Of a DNA stretch of 64,000 nucleotides, positions 1 through 8,130 are shown piece by piece. The notes below the pieces were generated by a model that saw only the letters and a list, made by a program, of their open reading frames with translations, was not told the origin of the DNA and did no database searches. Both the position numbers and the translations under genes were made by a program. The DNA lies in NCBI RefSeq assembly GCF_947488945.1, contig NZ_CANLBS010000009.1:1-64000 (forward strand), written 5' to 3'. Position 1 is the first letter of the stretch. Each line of letters opens with the position of its first letter. The DNA is from an uncultured Streptomyces sp. (GTDB lineage: Bacteria; Actinomycetota; Actinomycetes; Streptomycetales; Streptomycetaceae).

Positions 1-109
1 CGTCCTTGCCGCGACCATCCCCGAAATTCCCCACCCAGGACGCCGGCGGGGAGAGGCCCGGCAGTCGTGTGGGGGCGCGGACTGCGCCACGTACGAATGC
101 GGCCCCGGA

Positions 110-289
110 TCAGAGGGACAGTGCGTAGATCGCCGAGCCCAGAAAAGCCAGACCCAGGCAGAACCACGATGCGACGATTCCATACCGCCGCCTTTCCCGG
201 GGTACGTCGAAGGAGCCGAGAGCAAAGAAGAAAAACAGGCCGGCAAACATCATGAGGCCCACGGCGAGAAAGAAAAGCTTGACGTTCAC
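110..289 (-). CDS. Small two-helix membrane protein, unknown function
   Basis: A 59-residue reading frame starts with GTG (MNVKLFFLAVGLMM) and ends at a TGA covering 110-112. It reads as two hydrophobic segments, about residues 4-26 and 40-58, separated by a charged linker (DVPRERRRYG) that would face one side of the membrane. The linker and aromatic-rich helices look like real protein rather than GC-driven noise. The next in-frame upstream codon block ends at a stop, so this GTG is the only practical start, with a weak G-rich stretch just before it. It points away from the tail-like operon that starts at 388 and marks its left border. I do not recognise a family, and no role is assigned. Confidence 0.55.
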   Translation of the reverse strand: MNVKLFFLAVGLMMFAGLFFFFALGSFDVPRERRRYGIVASWFCLGLAFLGSAIYALSL

Positions 290-387
290 GAACCCCCACT
301 TTCAAGATTTTCCTCCGAACAATATCAGATGTGGCCGGGCCGGAGCAAGCAGAAGGCTGGGCCCTCTACTTCAGGCGGGAGTAATTC
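290..387. promoter_or_regulatory. Divergent intergenic region before the tail module
   Basis: This is the gap between the minus-strand small membrane protein and the plus-strand operon starting at 388. It is clearly more AT-rich than its surroundings (for example TTTCAAGATTTTCC and CAATATCAGATG), as expected for a promoter region, but I cannot fix -35/-10 boxes with confidence. The sequence GGCGGGAG six bases before the ATG at 388 serves as the ribosome binding site. Bases 1-109 show nothing I can support. Confidence 0.3.
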
Positions 388-1152
388 ATGGCGTCACGCA
401 CCACGGATGAAGTGTACGACAAAGTAGTCGTCGTCGAAGGGAAAATTGACGGAATAGCAGCAACCACTCTCACGACCAAACACTTCGACGAAAAGGTTGC
501 AACCCTCAAGACTGCCATCGAAAAGGGTCCCAAGAAGGAGGAAAAGCAAACCTGGAAAGACATCATCAAGGAGACTTCTCCGGTCAAGGAGTTCCTAGCC
601 GTCTTCAAAGGCGGCGATTTCTTGGCCCAGGTGCTGCTGGCAGCCGCGGCCGCGACTGCCGCCGCCGGACTGGTGGCAGGCCTGCTGGTGAAGGCCAAGC
701 AGATGACGATCGCGTACACCGGTCGGGCCAGAACCATGGGCGCTTTCGGCGCCGTTCGGCCGCAAGAGGAAATCAATCCCCGCTATTTCGGCCGCGGAGA
801 GCAGGGGGGATGGCGCGGGTGGGGGATGCAACCCGCCGAAGCGCCTCAAGGACAGACACAGGCACAGGGGGCGGGTCAGGCGCAGGGGGCGGGTCGGGCG
901 CAGCAGCCGAACCTTCCGTCGGTCACGCAGATCGACGCCGTCAAGTCGGCCATGGTGAATCTCAACGCCGAGATCGACACCTATCGCGGCAAGGTGCGCG
1001 GCCTCGCCACCCCCACCGCGATGCGGCAGATGGCTTCGGCAGCCAAAAAGCTGGAGGCCGCCGCCAAGAAGCACCAGTCCATCGACACGCTGGCCACCTC
1101 GATCAGCACTCTCAACAGAGAAATGCGCACGCTGGCCGGAACTGCGGGCTGA
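388..1152 (+). CDS. Hypothetical membrane/coiled protein opening the tail-like operon
   Basis: This 254-aa protein has no family I recognise. Residues 1-65 are charged and helical with many Lys/Glu. A long Ala/Leu/Val-rich hydrophobic segment lies around residues 75-101 and could span a membrane or pack in a helical bundle. A Gln/Gly/Ala repeat (QGQTQAQGAGQAQGAG) follows around 148-165. The C-terminal 80 residues are Ala/Lys/Gln-rich and probably coiled coil. It is the first gene after the divergent intergenic region and is followed 63 nt later by the first tape-measure-like gene, so a structural or assembly role in the tail-like particle is inferred from context only. Its codon usage is less GC-biased at the 5' end than the genes downstream. 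Confidence 0.7.
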   Translation: MASRTTDEVYDKVVVVEGKIDGIAATTLTTKHFDEKVATLKTAIEKGPKKEEKQTWKDIIKETSPVKEFLAVFKGGDFLAQVLLAAAAATAAAGLVAGLLVKAKQMTIAYTGRARTMGAFGAVRPQEEINPRYFGRGEQGGWRGWGMQPAEAPQGQTQAQGAGQAQGAGRAQQPNLPSVTQIDAVKSAMVNLNAEIDTYRGKVRGLATPTAMRQMASAAKKLEAAAKKHQSIDTLATSISTLNREMRTLAGTAG

Positions 1153-1215
1153 TCGGCAAACAAGCCCTCGGCGAGGAAATCCTTGGCAGCCGACCATTGA
1201 ACGATCGGAATCCGC

Positions 1216-2409
1216 ATGGCACTGACCGCCTCCCTCAAGAAGGCGTCGGACAATCTCCGTACCTTCAAGACCAGTCTCGATCAGGCAGGCCGCGCCGCGA
1301 CCGGCCTGAAACAGAACGTACAGAGCAGCAGCAGCGGAATGACCGGGATGAAGAGCGCATCCCAGCAGTCCGCCAAAGAACTCAAATCGCTCCAGCAGGC
1401 TGCCGACAAGACGGAGAAGTCCGTCACCAAGGCCGGCAAGTCCGGCCAAACGGGCGGCACCGCCCTCGGTAAGTTCGAGTCCGGTGCGTCCAAGGCCGAC
1501 AAGGGCATGAAGGGGCTCAACAAGTCGATGAAGGGGAACCTCATCGGCGTCCTGCTCGACCTGTTGGCCCCGCTGATCGCCAAGGTCGTGGACATGGCGA
1601 CCCGCTCGAAGACCATGCAGAAGGTCCTCAGCACCGCGTTCTCCGTCATCAAGAGCGTGATCACTGCGGTGATGAAGGCGGTCGGCCCGATCATGCAGTC
1701 GGCCGGCAAGCTCATGAAGAGCGTGTGGAACGGCATCAAGACCGCGGTCTCGACGGTCGTGAAGGCGGTCGCGGCCGTCATCAAGACCTACTTCACCCTC
1801 TGGAAGACGATCATCACAGGGGTGATGACCGCCGTGAAGGTGGTCATCACCAGCGTCTGGAACGGCATCAAGTCCGTCATCTCCCCGGTGGTGAACTGGA
1901 TCAAGAGCGTCGTCCCCGCCGCCTTCACCGCCGTCAAGAGCAAGCTGTCCAGCGCGTGGAACGGTCTCAAGTCCATCGCGAGCAACGCGTTCGGTGCGAT
2001 CAAGGGCGCCGTCAGCGGCCCGATCAACGCGGTGATCGGCCTGATCAACTCCGCGATCGGCAAGCTCAACGGCATCAAGGTGTCCGTGCCCGGCTGGGTG
2101 CCGGTCGTCGGCGGGAAGTCCTTCGGGATCCACCTGCCGACCATCCCGCGCCTCGCCCAGGGCGGCATCGTCCAGCCGCGCAACGGCGGCGTGCACACCA
2201 TCGTCGCCGAGGCCGGTGAAGCGGAAGCAGTTCTGCCACTCTCCAAGCTCAGCCGGCTCCTCGGCCACACCACGCGCGCCGGCCAGGTCGGCGCCGGGGC
2301 CGCGGCCACCGATGGCGGCTTCTACATCGAGCAGTACTACGAGGCGTCGAGCAGCAGCGTCCAGGACACCGCCAGCGCTCTGCTGTACCTGTCGAAGGCC
2401 CGAGGATGA
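1216..2409 (+). CDS. Short phage tail tape-measure-like protein 1
   Basis: At 397 aa this looks like the C-terminal part of a siphophage tape measure protein. It has a Ser/Lys/Gln-rich coiled-coil N-terminus (1-100), a central run of amphipathic repeats around SVWNGIKTAVSTV, SVWNGIKSVISPV and SAWNGLKSIAS (about 165-265), and the typical C-terminal block GWVPVVGGKSFGIHLPTIPR followed by LAQGGIVQP and GEAEAVLPL (295-345). In tailed phages this protein sets tail length and threads through the tail tube. Full-size tape measures are commonly 800 or more residues, so this one would imply a very short tail or a different scaffold role. The stop overlaps the next start by 4 nt (ATGA), so the two tape-measure-like proteins are translationally coupled. 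Confidence 0.75.
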   Translation: MALTASLKKASDNLRTFKTSLDQAGRAATGLKQNVQSSSSGMTGMKSASQQSAKELKSLQQAADKTEKSVTKAGKSGQTGGTALGKFESGASKADKGMKGLNKSMKGNLIGVLLDLLAPLIAKVVDMATRSKTMQKVLSTAFSVIKSVITAVMKAVGPIMQSAGKLMKSVWNGIKTAVSTVVKAVAAVIKTYFTLWKTIITGVMTAVKVVITSVWNGIKSVISPVVNWIKSVVPAAFTAVKSKLSSAWNGLKSIASNAFGAIKGAVSGPINAVIGLINSAIGKLNGIKVSVPGWVPVVGGKSFGIHLPTIPRLAQGGIVQPRNGGVHTIVAEAGEAEAVLPLSKLSRLLGHTTRAGQVGAGAAATDGGFYIEQYYEASSSSVQDTASALLYLSKARG

Positions 2410-3674
2410 GCGTCGCCGACCCGCTGGCCGGAATCGCGGCGCCCGTCCGCGCGTTCTCGAGCAACGTCACCGCGGCGCGCGGCTCCACCCAACGCCTCAC
2501 CGCATCACTCCGCCAGGTCAGCGCTGCGGTCGACCGGATACGGGCCGGTGCCGGCTCGGCCCGCACGGGCCTTAGGGCCGTCGCCTCCCCTGCAACCAAG
2601 GCCGCGGGCGGAATCCGCAAGCTCGGCGCCTCCGCCTCCACCGCCGCGACCCGCCTCCGCGCCGGGGCCACCAAGGTGCGCGGCCCCGTCGGTGTCCTCG
2701 GCACGCTCGTCGCCGGCGCCGGAGCGTTCGGGTCGATGACCGACCTGTTCGGGAAGTACACCCCGACGGTCACCAAGGCCATGACCGCCTTCGGCGTCGC
2801 CATGACCGTCGGCTCCGTCGTCATGACCGCGATCAACACGGTCATGAAGGCCAACCCACTCGGCTTCGTCCTCGGCATCGTCACCCCGCTGGTCGCCCTG
2901 CTCATCGACTACGCGATGAACTCCGCCACCGGCCAGAAGCTGATGCAGCAGGTCTTCCAGTCCGCGCTGGACATGTTCCGGGCCGCCTGGGAGTTCATGG
3001 CTCCGGTCATCGCGGGCTGGGCGAAGACCGTGTCCGAGGTGTTCGAAGGGGTGCAGAGGACCGTCGGCGCCGTCCTCAAGAGCATCGGCTCCTCCCTCAG
3101 GTCCGGGTTCGAGGGCGCGCGGAGCACCATCTCCTCGGCGACCCGCGCGGTCACCTCGATCGTCACGGGCGCCTGGAACGGCTTCCGGGGCGTCATCCAG
3201 CCGACGCTCAACTGGCTCACGCAGAAGCTGCCTTCGGCCTTCACCCGGGTCCGCGACGCCATGTCGAAGTCGCTGCACGGCATGGGCACGTTCATGTCCA
3301 CCGGCATCCAGACGATCGCCGGGGTCATCACCGGGCCCGTCAAGGGCCTGATCGCCTTCGCCAACTGGATCATCGACGGGCTCAACCACCTGAGCTTCAA
3401 CTTCCTCGGCAAGAAGTTCGGCGTGCACCTGTCGAAGATCCCGCAGCTCGCCGAGGGCGGTGTGGTGCTGCCTGCCGCCGTGCCGGGCGCCTCGTCCGTG
3501 CAGCCGCTGTCCCAGCTCGGCCGGTACCTCCCCGCGCGGGCCGGCGCCTCCGCCACCACCGGGCCCGCCTTCTTCGCCGGCCGCCCCGGGGTCCGCGTCT
3601 ACCAGGAGCGCGAGGGCAGCAGCCCCATGACCGTCGCGGAAGACCTGCACTTCCTGTACCGCACCGCGGCCTGA
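2406..3674 (+). CDS. Short phage tail tape-measure-like protein 2
   Basis: This 422-aa protein is a paralogue of the preceding one. Its N-terminus is Ala/Arg-rich and helical, it has a hydrophobic membrane-like stretch around residues 100-175 (VGVLGTLVAGAGAFG and GFVLGIVTPLVALLIDYAM), and the tape-measure-type repeat GAWNGFRGVIQPTLNWL lies near 257-273. The C-terminal FLGKKFGVHLSKIPQLAEGG parallels KSFGIHLPTIPRLAQGG in gene 1. It starts at an ATG inside the stop of the upstream gene. Two tape-measure-like proteins in tandem are unusual, because most tails carry one. It could be the second half of a split ancestral gene or a duplicated scaffold. Confidence 0.72.
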   Translation: MSVADPLAGIAAPVRAFSSNVTAARGSTQRLTASLRQVSAAVDRIRAGAGSARTGLRAVASPATKAAGGIRKLGASASTAATRLRAGATKVRGPVGVLGTLVAGAGAFGSMTDLFGKYTPTVTKAMTAFGVAMTVGSVVMTAINTVMKANPLGFVLGIVTPLVALLIDYAMNSATGQKLMQQVFQSALDMFRAAWEFMAPVIAGWAKTVSEVFEGVQRTVGAVLKSIGSSLRSGFEGARSTISSATRAVTSIVTGAWNGFRGVIQPTLNWLTQKLPSAFTRVRDAMSKSLHGMGTFMSTGIQTIAGVITGPVKGLIAFANWIIDGLNHLSFNFLGKKFGVHLSKIPQLAEGGVVLPAAVPGASSVQPLSQLGRYLPARAGASATTGPAFFAGRPGVRVYQEREGSSPMTVAEDLHFLYRTAA

Positions 3675-3924
3675 TCCCGGCCCGTACGCCCCGGCGCCGC
3701 ACCAAGCGCCGGCCCCGCACCCCGGCCACCCGCACCGCCACGCGCCCCGGCACAGCGCCCCGGCCACGCACCCCGCACCGCCACGCCGGGCTCCCGCATG
3801 CCCACAGGCCCGCATGCCCGCGCCCGCACACCGCCCGGACGGCCCGGAGCGCCCACGCCGTCGTCAGCGACGGGCGGCGCGCTCCTCCCGTACGCCCCGA
3901 ACCGAAGCGAGGTGACGGCCCGAC

Positions 3925-4872
3925 ATGGCCGATACCGTCTCCACCCTCCCGACCCCACTCTCCGACGACACCACCCCCGGCTCCCTGATCACCCGCGACG
4001 GCCAGGTCCAGTGGGGCGGGCTCCTGATGGGTGCCGGTACGCCCTACCCGGTCGACCGCACCGGGATCACCGGCTGGGAGGACCTGCCCGAGCTGGACCT
4101 CGGCGACGTGCTCCGGCCCGACCAGCACGGCTCCTGGCCCGGCGACCGCTGGGCGCAGCCCCGCCTGGTCGGGGCGACCGTCTGGCTCGCGCCACCGGCC
4201 GGGACGGACCCGCTCGTCACCTCCACCGCCTTCCGCGCCGCCACCGGCCCGAACGGCCAGGAACGCTGGCTCGCCGTACGACTGCTGGGCGAGACCCTGG
4301 CGGTCCGGGCCCGGGTCAGCCGCCGCGTGGTACCGCAGGACCGCTCGTACGCGGTGCAGGGCTTCGCCAAGGTCAGCATCCAGTGGACCGCGACCGACCC
4401 GCGCCGTTACGGCACCGTCCAGCACGAGGCGATCACCGGTCTGCCGGTCAGCGAGTCCGGGATGGCCTGGGACGACGACGCCGGCTCCGGTCTGGTGTGG
4501 CCGCTGGCCTGGGGCGCGAACGGCGCTGCCGGCTCGATCACCGCCGTCAACGGCGGCGGCGCGGCCGTCCGCCCGGTCGTGGAGTTCCGGGGACCGGTGC
4601 AGCGTCCGTCGCTGACCCGGCTCTCCGACGGCCGGCAGCTCCAGTACGACCTGGCGCTGGGCGCGGGCGACGTGCTCACCGTCGACACCGAGTCCGGCAC
4701 GGTCCTGCTGAACGAGACCGCGTCCCGCATCTACACCGCCACCCCGGACTCCTCGCCGGAGCAGCTCTTCCAGCTCGAACCGGGCACCACCGAGCTGGCG
4801 TTCCGCTCGGACGACGTCACCGCCGACCCGGCCGCCTCGGTCACCGTCCGCTGGCGCGACGGGCACTGGTGA
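3925..4872 (+). CDS. Phage distal tail (Dit-like) component
   Basis: This 315-aa protein resembles siphophage distal tail proteins, which form the hexameric hub joining tail tube to tip. Supporting features are the N-terminal segment up to GITGWEDLPELDLGDV, the H-G-S-W-P motif around residue 67, the central beta-rich stretch RWLAVRLLGETLAVRARV, and the aromatic-containing FAKVSIQWTATDPRRYG near 154-170. The C-terminal half (about 175-315) carries a second beta-sandwich region ending ASVTVRWRDGHW, as in phage tail-family proteins of actinophages. The start ATG follows GAGGTGACGGCCCGAC. About 250 bp of GC-rich, repeat-like sequence without a credible gene separates it from the tape-measure pair. 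Confidence 0.68.
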   Translation: MADTVSTLPTPLSDDTTPGSLITRDGQVQWGGLLMGAGTPYPVDRTGITGWEDLPELDLGDVLRPDQHGSWPGDRWAQPRLVGATVWLAPPAGTDPLVTSTAFRAATGPNGQERWLAVRLLGETLAVRARVSRRVVPQDRSYAVQGFAKVSIQWTATDPRRYGTVQHEAITGLPVSESGMAWDDDAGSGLVWPLAWGANGAAGSITAVNGGGAAVRPVVEFRGPVQRPSLTRLSDGRQLQYDLALGAGDVLTVDTESGTVLLNETASRIYTATPDSSPEQLFQLEPGTTELAFRSDDVTADPAASVTVRWRDGHW

Positions 4873-4954
4873 CCCGCGCCGCTCGCCATCGGCGCACCCC
4901 GCGCCACACCCCCGTACCCCCGCGTCACCCCGCCGATCCCTCCAGGAGGACCAC

Positions 4955-6160
4955 ATGCCCGTGCGCAGCGCATGGCTCGTCAACCGCACCGACGTCGAAT
5001 CCGGCCAGTCCCGCGCCGACACCCGGCTCGCCCCGACCGGCACCATGACCCCGACGAGCGGGCTCGCCAGCCGCGGCGGCGTCATTCCGGGCTCGCCGGA
5101 CGGCAAGTCCCTGATGTCCGCGTTCTACGTCTTCAGTTCCACCGCCGGCATGACCGCCACCGTCGCTCCGGGCCGTGCCGTCGTCCAGGGCAGTGAGGCG
5201 GCCGGCGCCTACCCGGTGGTGCTGACCGACTACACCACGGTGGTGTTCGCCGACGGCGACGCCAACAACCCGCGCATCGACCTGGTGGTCCTGCGGATCT
5301 ACGACGCACAGGTCGACAAGTCCGGCCGCACCGAGGCCGTCCTGGAGATCGTGCAGGGTGCCCCCGAGGGCAACCCGCAGGTCCCGCAGACCCCGGCCGC
5401 CTCCCTGCCGCTGGCCACCGTCCGGGTCCCGGCGGGCGCGTCCGTCGGCACCGGCGGCATCGCCTGGGCCTCCGCCGTCGCCAACCTGCGCACCAGCACG
5501 GTCGCGGCCGGCGGCATCCTGCCGCTGTACGGCAACACCAACGAGCCGGGCGCCTATCCGGGCCAGTACCGGGACATCGGCGTCCAGCTCCAGCGGTGGG
5601 ACGGCAACACCTGGGTCGGCTACCCGAGCCAGCTCGGCGGCATCGCCCCCACCGGGCAGCTGGCGGCCGGCGGTTACGTGGGCCAGTACCGGGACAACAA
5701 CGGCCGGCTGGAGCGGTGGAGCGGCACCGACTGGGTGCTGGCGGTACCGAACCCGGCGTTCTCGTACAACACCGACGGCGGCTACTGCAAGACCACCACC
5801 TGGACGGAGGCGGTGACCGACACGGTCGGGCCGACGATCACCACCACCTTCACCGCGCCGGTCTCCGGGAGGGTCCTCGTCCACCTCGGTTTCCAGGGGC
5901 AGCCCTCGGTGGAGGGCGGCTGGGGCCGCATGTCGGTCAACATCCGCAAGAACGGCGTGCTGGTCACCGGACTGGGCGCCGACGAGACCCGGTCGGCCAT
6001 CGACACCGGGCGCGGCAACCAGTCGGTGAGCACGGTCTTCCAGATCACCGGGCTCCAGGCGGGCGCCACCTACACCGCGGTCTCGGCGTACTGCTCCGGC
6101 GCGACCACCAACAACCACTGGTTCGACAACCGGTTCATCCGCGTCGACCCGATGCTCTGA
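4955..6160 (+). CDS. Tail-tip/receptor-binding-like protein
   Basis: This 401-aa protein has an N-terminal domain (1-175) resembling actinophage minor tail or baseplate adaptor proteins, with SPDGKSLMSAFYVFSSTAGM and NNPRIDLVVLRIYD. Residues 185-265 contain two related short repeats with YPGQYRDIGVQLQRWDG and VGQYRDNNGRLERWSGTD, each probably a small carbohydrate- or surface-interacting unit. The C-terminal 130 residues look like a jelly-roll head (APVSGRVLVHLGFQG and FQITGLQAGATYTAVSAYC) typical of trimeric receptor-binding tips. The start is supported by a strong AGGAGG placed 5 nt before the ATG. It lies between the Dit-like and Gp37-like genes, the usual place for tail-tip proteins. Receptor specificity cannot be read from sequence. 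Confidence 0.62.
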   Translation: MPVRSAWLVNRTDVESGQSRADTRLAPTGTMTPTSGLASRGGVIPGSPDGKSLMSAFYVFSSTAGMTATVAPGRAVVQGSEAAGAYPVVLTDYTTVVFADGDANNPRIDLVVLRIYDAQVDKSGRTEAVLEIVQGAPEGNPQVPQTPAASLPLATVRVPAGASVGTGGIAWASAVANLRTSTVAAGGILPLYGNTNEPGAYPGQYRDIGVQLQRWDGNTWVGYPSQLGGIAPTGQLAAGGYVGQYRDNNGRLERWSGTDWVLAVPNPAFSYNTDGGYCKTTTWTEAVTDTVGPTITTTFTAPVSGRVLVHLGFQGQPSVEGGWGRMSVNIRKNGVLVTGLGADETRSAIDTGRGNQSVSTVFQITGLQAGATYTAVSAYCSGATTNNHWFDNRFIRVDPML

Positions 6161-6170
6161 GGAGGGCGGC

Positions 6171-7295
6171 GTGACGAGTTCGCCCCGTACGGCGTACACC
6201 CCGCTCACCCCGGTCTACCGGGCGGTCTTCTGCGACCTGCGCACCGACCAGGTGCTGGACGTGCTGCCGCTGACGGAGACCAAGTTCGACGACTACATCG
6301 GCAAGGCCGGATCGCTGTCCGCGACGGTCCCGCTGCCGGACGCCGCCCTCGCCCGCCGGGCGAGGGCGGCCCTCGTCCCCGGCCGCACCGCGGTGTGGCT
6401 GGAGCGCGACGGCGACATCTGGTGGGGCGGGGTGCTGTGGACCTGCACCCCGTCCAGCGACGAACGCGGCCGTATCCAGGTGCAGTTCCAGGCGGGCACG
6501 TTCGACTCCTACCTGGACCACCGCATCCTGTCGGCGCCCTTCACCTGCACGGCGACGGACCAGTTCGAGATCGCCCGGCTGCTCGTCGCGCACGCCCAGG
6601 AGCAGCCGGGCGGCGACATCGGCATCCAGCTCGGCGACGAGATGTCCGGCATCGCCCGCGACTGCGCCTTCGCCTACTCCTCGCTGACCCGGATCAGGGA
6701 GCTGCTGGACCAACTCGGCAAGCTGGCCGACGGCTTCGAGTGGCGGGTGCACTGCTACCGGGACGCCGAGGGGCGGCGCGCCAAGCGGCTCCAGCTCGGT
6801 CACCCGGTCATCACCGCCGGCGCCGCCGACATCGTCCTGGACCATCCGGGCCAGGTCCTCACCTACAGCCTGCCGGCCGACTCGACCGTGCAGGCCGACG
6901 TGTGGGTGGCCCGCGGCGACTCGCCCAACACCGACCAGGCCGAGGAGTCCCAGCCGCTCACCGTCTCCGTGGAGTCGCCCGAGGACCTCGCGGCCGGCTG
7001 GCCCCGGCTGGAGTCCACCTCGGACCACAGCGGGGTCACCGACGCGCAGACCCTGCGTTCGCTGGCCGGGGCGGAGCTGTCCCGCCAGCGCATGCCGGAG
7101 GTGATCCCGGAGATCACCGTGCGGCTGGACGGCCGGATCACCCCGGCCCTGCTGGGGGCGCGCATCCGGCTGCGGCTGCGGGACCTGTGGCACCAGCAGC
7201 CGCAGGACGAGCAGTACCGCGTCGTCGGCCTCGCGGTGGAACCGCCGCAGCGCACCAAGCCCGAGACGGCGACCCTCTACCTGGAAGGGGTGTAG
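6171..7295 (+). CDS. Gp37-like/tail-tip (Tal-like) protein
   Basis: This 374-aa protein matches what I know of the siphovirus ReqiPepy6 Gp37-like family, which sits at the tail tip of actinophages. The opening YRAVFCDLRTDQVLDVLPL, then YIGKAGSLSATVPLPD, the Trp-rich WLERDGDIWWGGVLW (about 80-94), and a beta-rich core through GFEWRVHCYRD are characteristic. In tailed phages this protein forms the tip hub downstream of Dit. The GTG start is preceded by GAGGAGG at good spacing. The gene begins 10 nt after its upstream neighbour and ends 3 nt before the next start, so it is in the same operon. I see no peptidoglycan hydrolase motif in it, and lysis is provided by separate genes further on. Confidence 0.65.
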   Translation: MTSSPRTAYTPLTPVYRAVFCDLRTDQVLDVLPLTETKFDDYIGKAGSLSATVPLPDAALARRARAALVPGRTAVWLERDGDIWWGGVLWTCTPSSDERGRIQVQFQAGTFDSYLDHRILSAPFTCTATDQFEIARLLVAHAQEQPGGDIGIQLGDEMSGIARDCAFAYSSLTRIRELLDQLGKLADGFEWRVHCYRDAEGRRAKRLQLGHPVITAGAADIVLDHPGQVLTYSLPADSTVQADVWVARGDSPNTDQAEESQPLTVSVESPEDLAAGWPRLESTSDHSGVTDAQTLRSLAGAELSRQRMPEVIPEITVRLDGRITPALLGARIRLRLRDLWHQQPQDEQYRVVGLAVEPPQRTKPETATLYLEGV

Positions 7296-7298
7296 GAG

Positions 7299-8045
7299 AT
7301 GGCCACCATCCCCACCGACCTGCTGGACCGCGTCCGGGAGATCGAGCGCCGCATCCGGGGGCTGATGGCGAGCGCCAACAGCAGCCCGGCGATGAACCAG
7401 GTCGGCAGCGGCGACATCGTCGTCGGCGACCGGGGGCGCATCCGCGCCAGGACCTCGCAGGGCGAGGACCTGCTGCTCGTCGGCCGGGTGCAGCCCGACC
7501 GCGACACCGAAGCGGAGGCGTTCCAGCAGGGCCTGGAGCTGCGGCGCGACGACGGCTCCCTCGCCCTCTCGCTGATCACGACCGACCCGGTGAACACCCC
7601 GGTGCAGGCGCTGCGCGTCCTGGACCACCGGGGCGACACCGTCCTGGCGACCGACTCCGCCCGCGGCGGTCTCGCCCGCCCTTATCTGCCGTTCCCCCTG
7701 CCCGCGCCGGTGCGCAAGGCGGCCTGGGAGTCCACCGGTTCGACCGACTGGACGACGCTCTACGCCGGGCCCGGCTTCGCCCAGCACCCCAAGGTGTACT
7801 GCGTGCTGGCCGTCAGCGGCACCGTGGGAGCGGCCGTGCGGCTGCTCGTCGACGGTGAACCGGTCGGCGCCGAGCAGACGCTCGCCGGGACCGCCGGGCA
7901 GAGCGCGGATCTCGCCGTCACCCTCGTCGAGGACCTGCCGGCGTCCTTCGGCGACACGGTGGACTTCGAGATCCAGGCGAAGGTCGCCGCCGCCGGCGAC
8001 ACCGTCGCCTGCCTGCCGCGCGGCCTGTACGGCGTGCAGTCCTGA
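7299..8045 (+). CDS. Tail-associated structural protein, unknown fold
   Basis: This 248-aa protein starts with a short coiled coil (LLDRVREIERRIRGLMASAN, residues 8-27), followed by a Gly/Asp-rich beta region with GSGDIVVGDRGRIRARTSQG, a form often seen where a trimeric fibre attaches to a baseplate. The second half (about 135-248) looks like a beta-sandwich with VYCVLAVSGTVGAAVRLLV and no enzymatic motif. Its position immediately after the tail-tip gene (3 nt gap) and before the fibre gene suggests a connector or fibre-base role. I do not recognise a named family. Its 3' end is followed by 85 nt before the fibre start. Confidence 0.6.
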   Translation: MATIPTDLLDRVREIERRIRGLMASANSSPAMNQVGSGDIVVGDRGRIRARTSQGEDLLLVGRVQPDRDTEAEAFQQGLELRRDDGSLALSLITTDPVNTPVQALRVLDHRGDTVLATDSARGGLARPYLPFPLPAPVRKAAWESTGSTDWTTLYAGPGFAQHPKVYCVLAVSGTVGAAVRLLVDGEPVGAEQTLAGTAGQSADLAVTLVEDLPASFGDTVDFEIQAKVAAAGDTVACLPRGLYGVQS

Positions 8046-8130
8046 CGGTCGTGCCCCCGCCGCGGGCCTTCGCCGCCGCCCGCGCGGCCGGCCCCCACGT
8101 CCCACACCCCTGCCACCCAACGGAGTTCCC

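Noticed and set aside
67-255. 62-codon plus-strand frame near the left edge
   Set aside because: Arg/Pro-rich with no features. The opposite strand reads as a plausible two-helix membrane protein.
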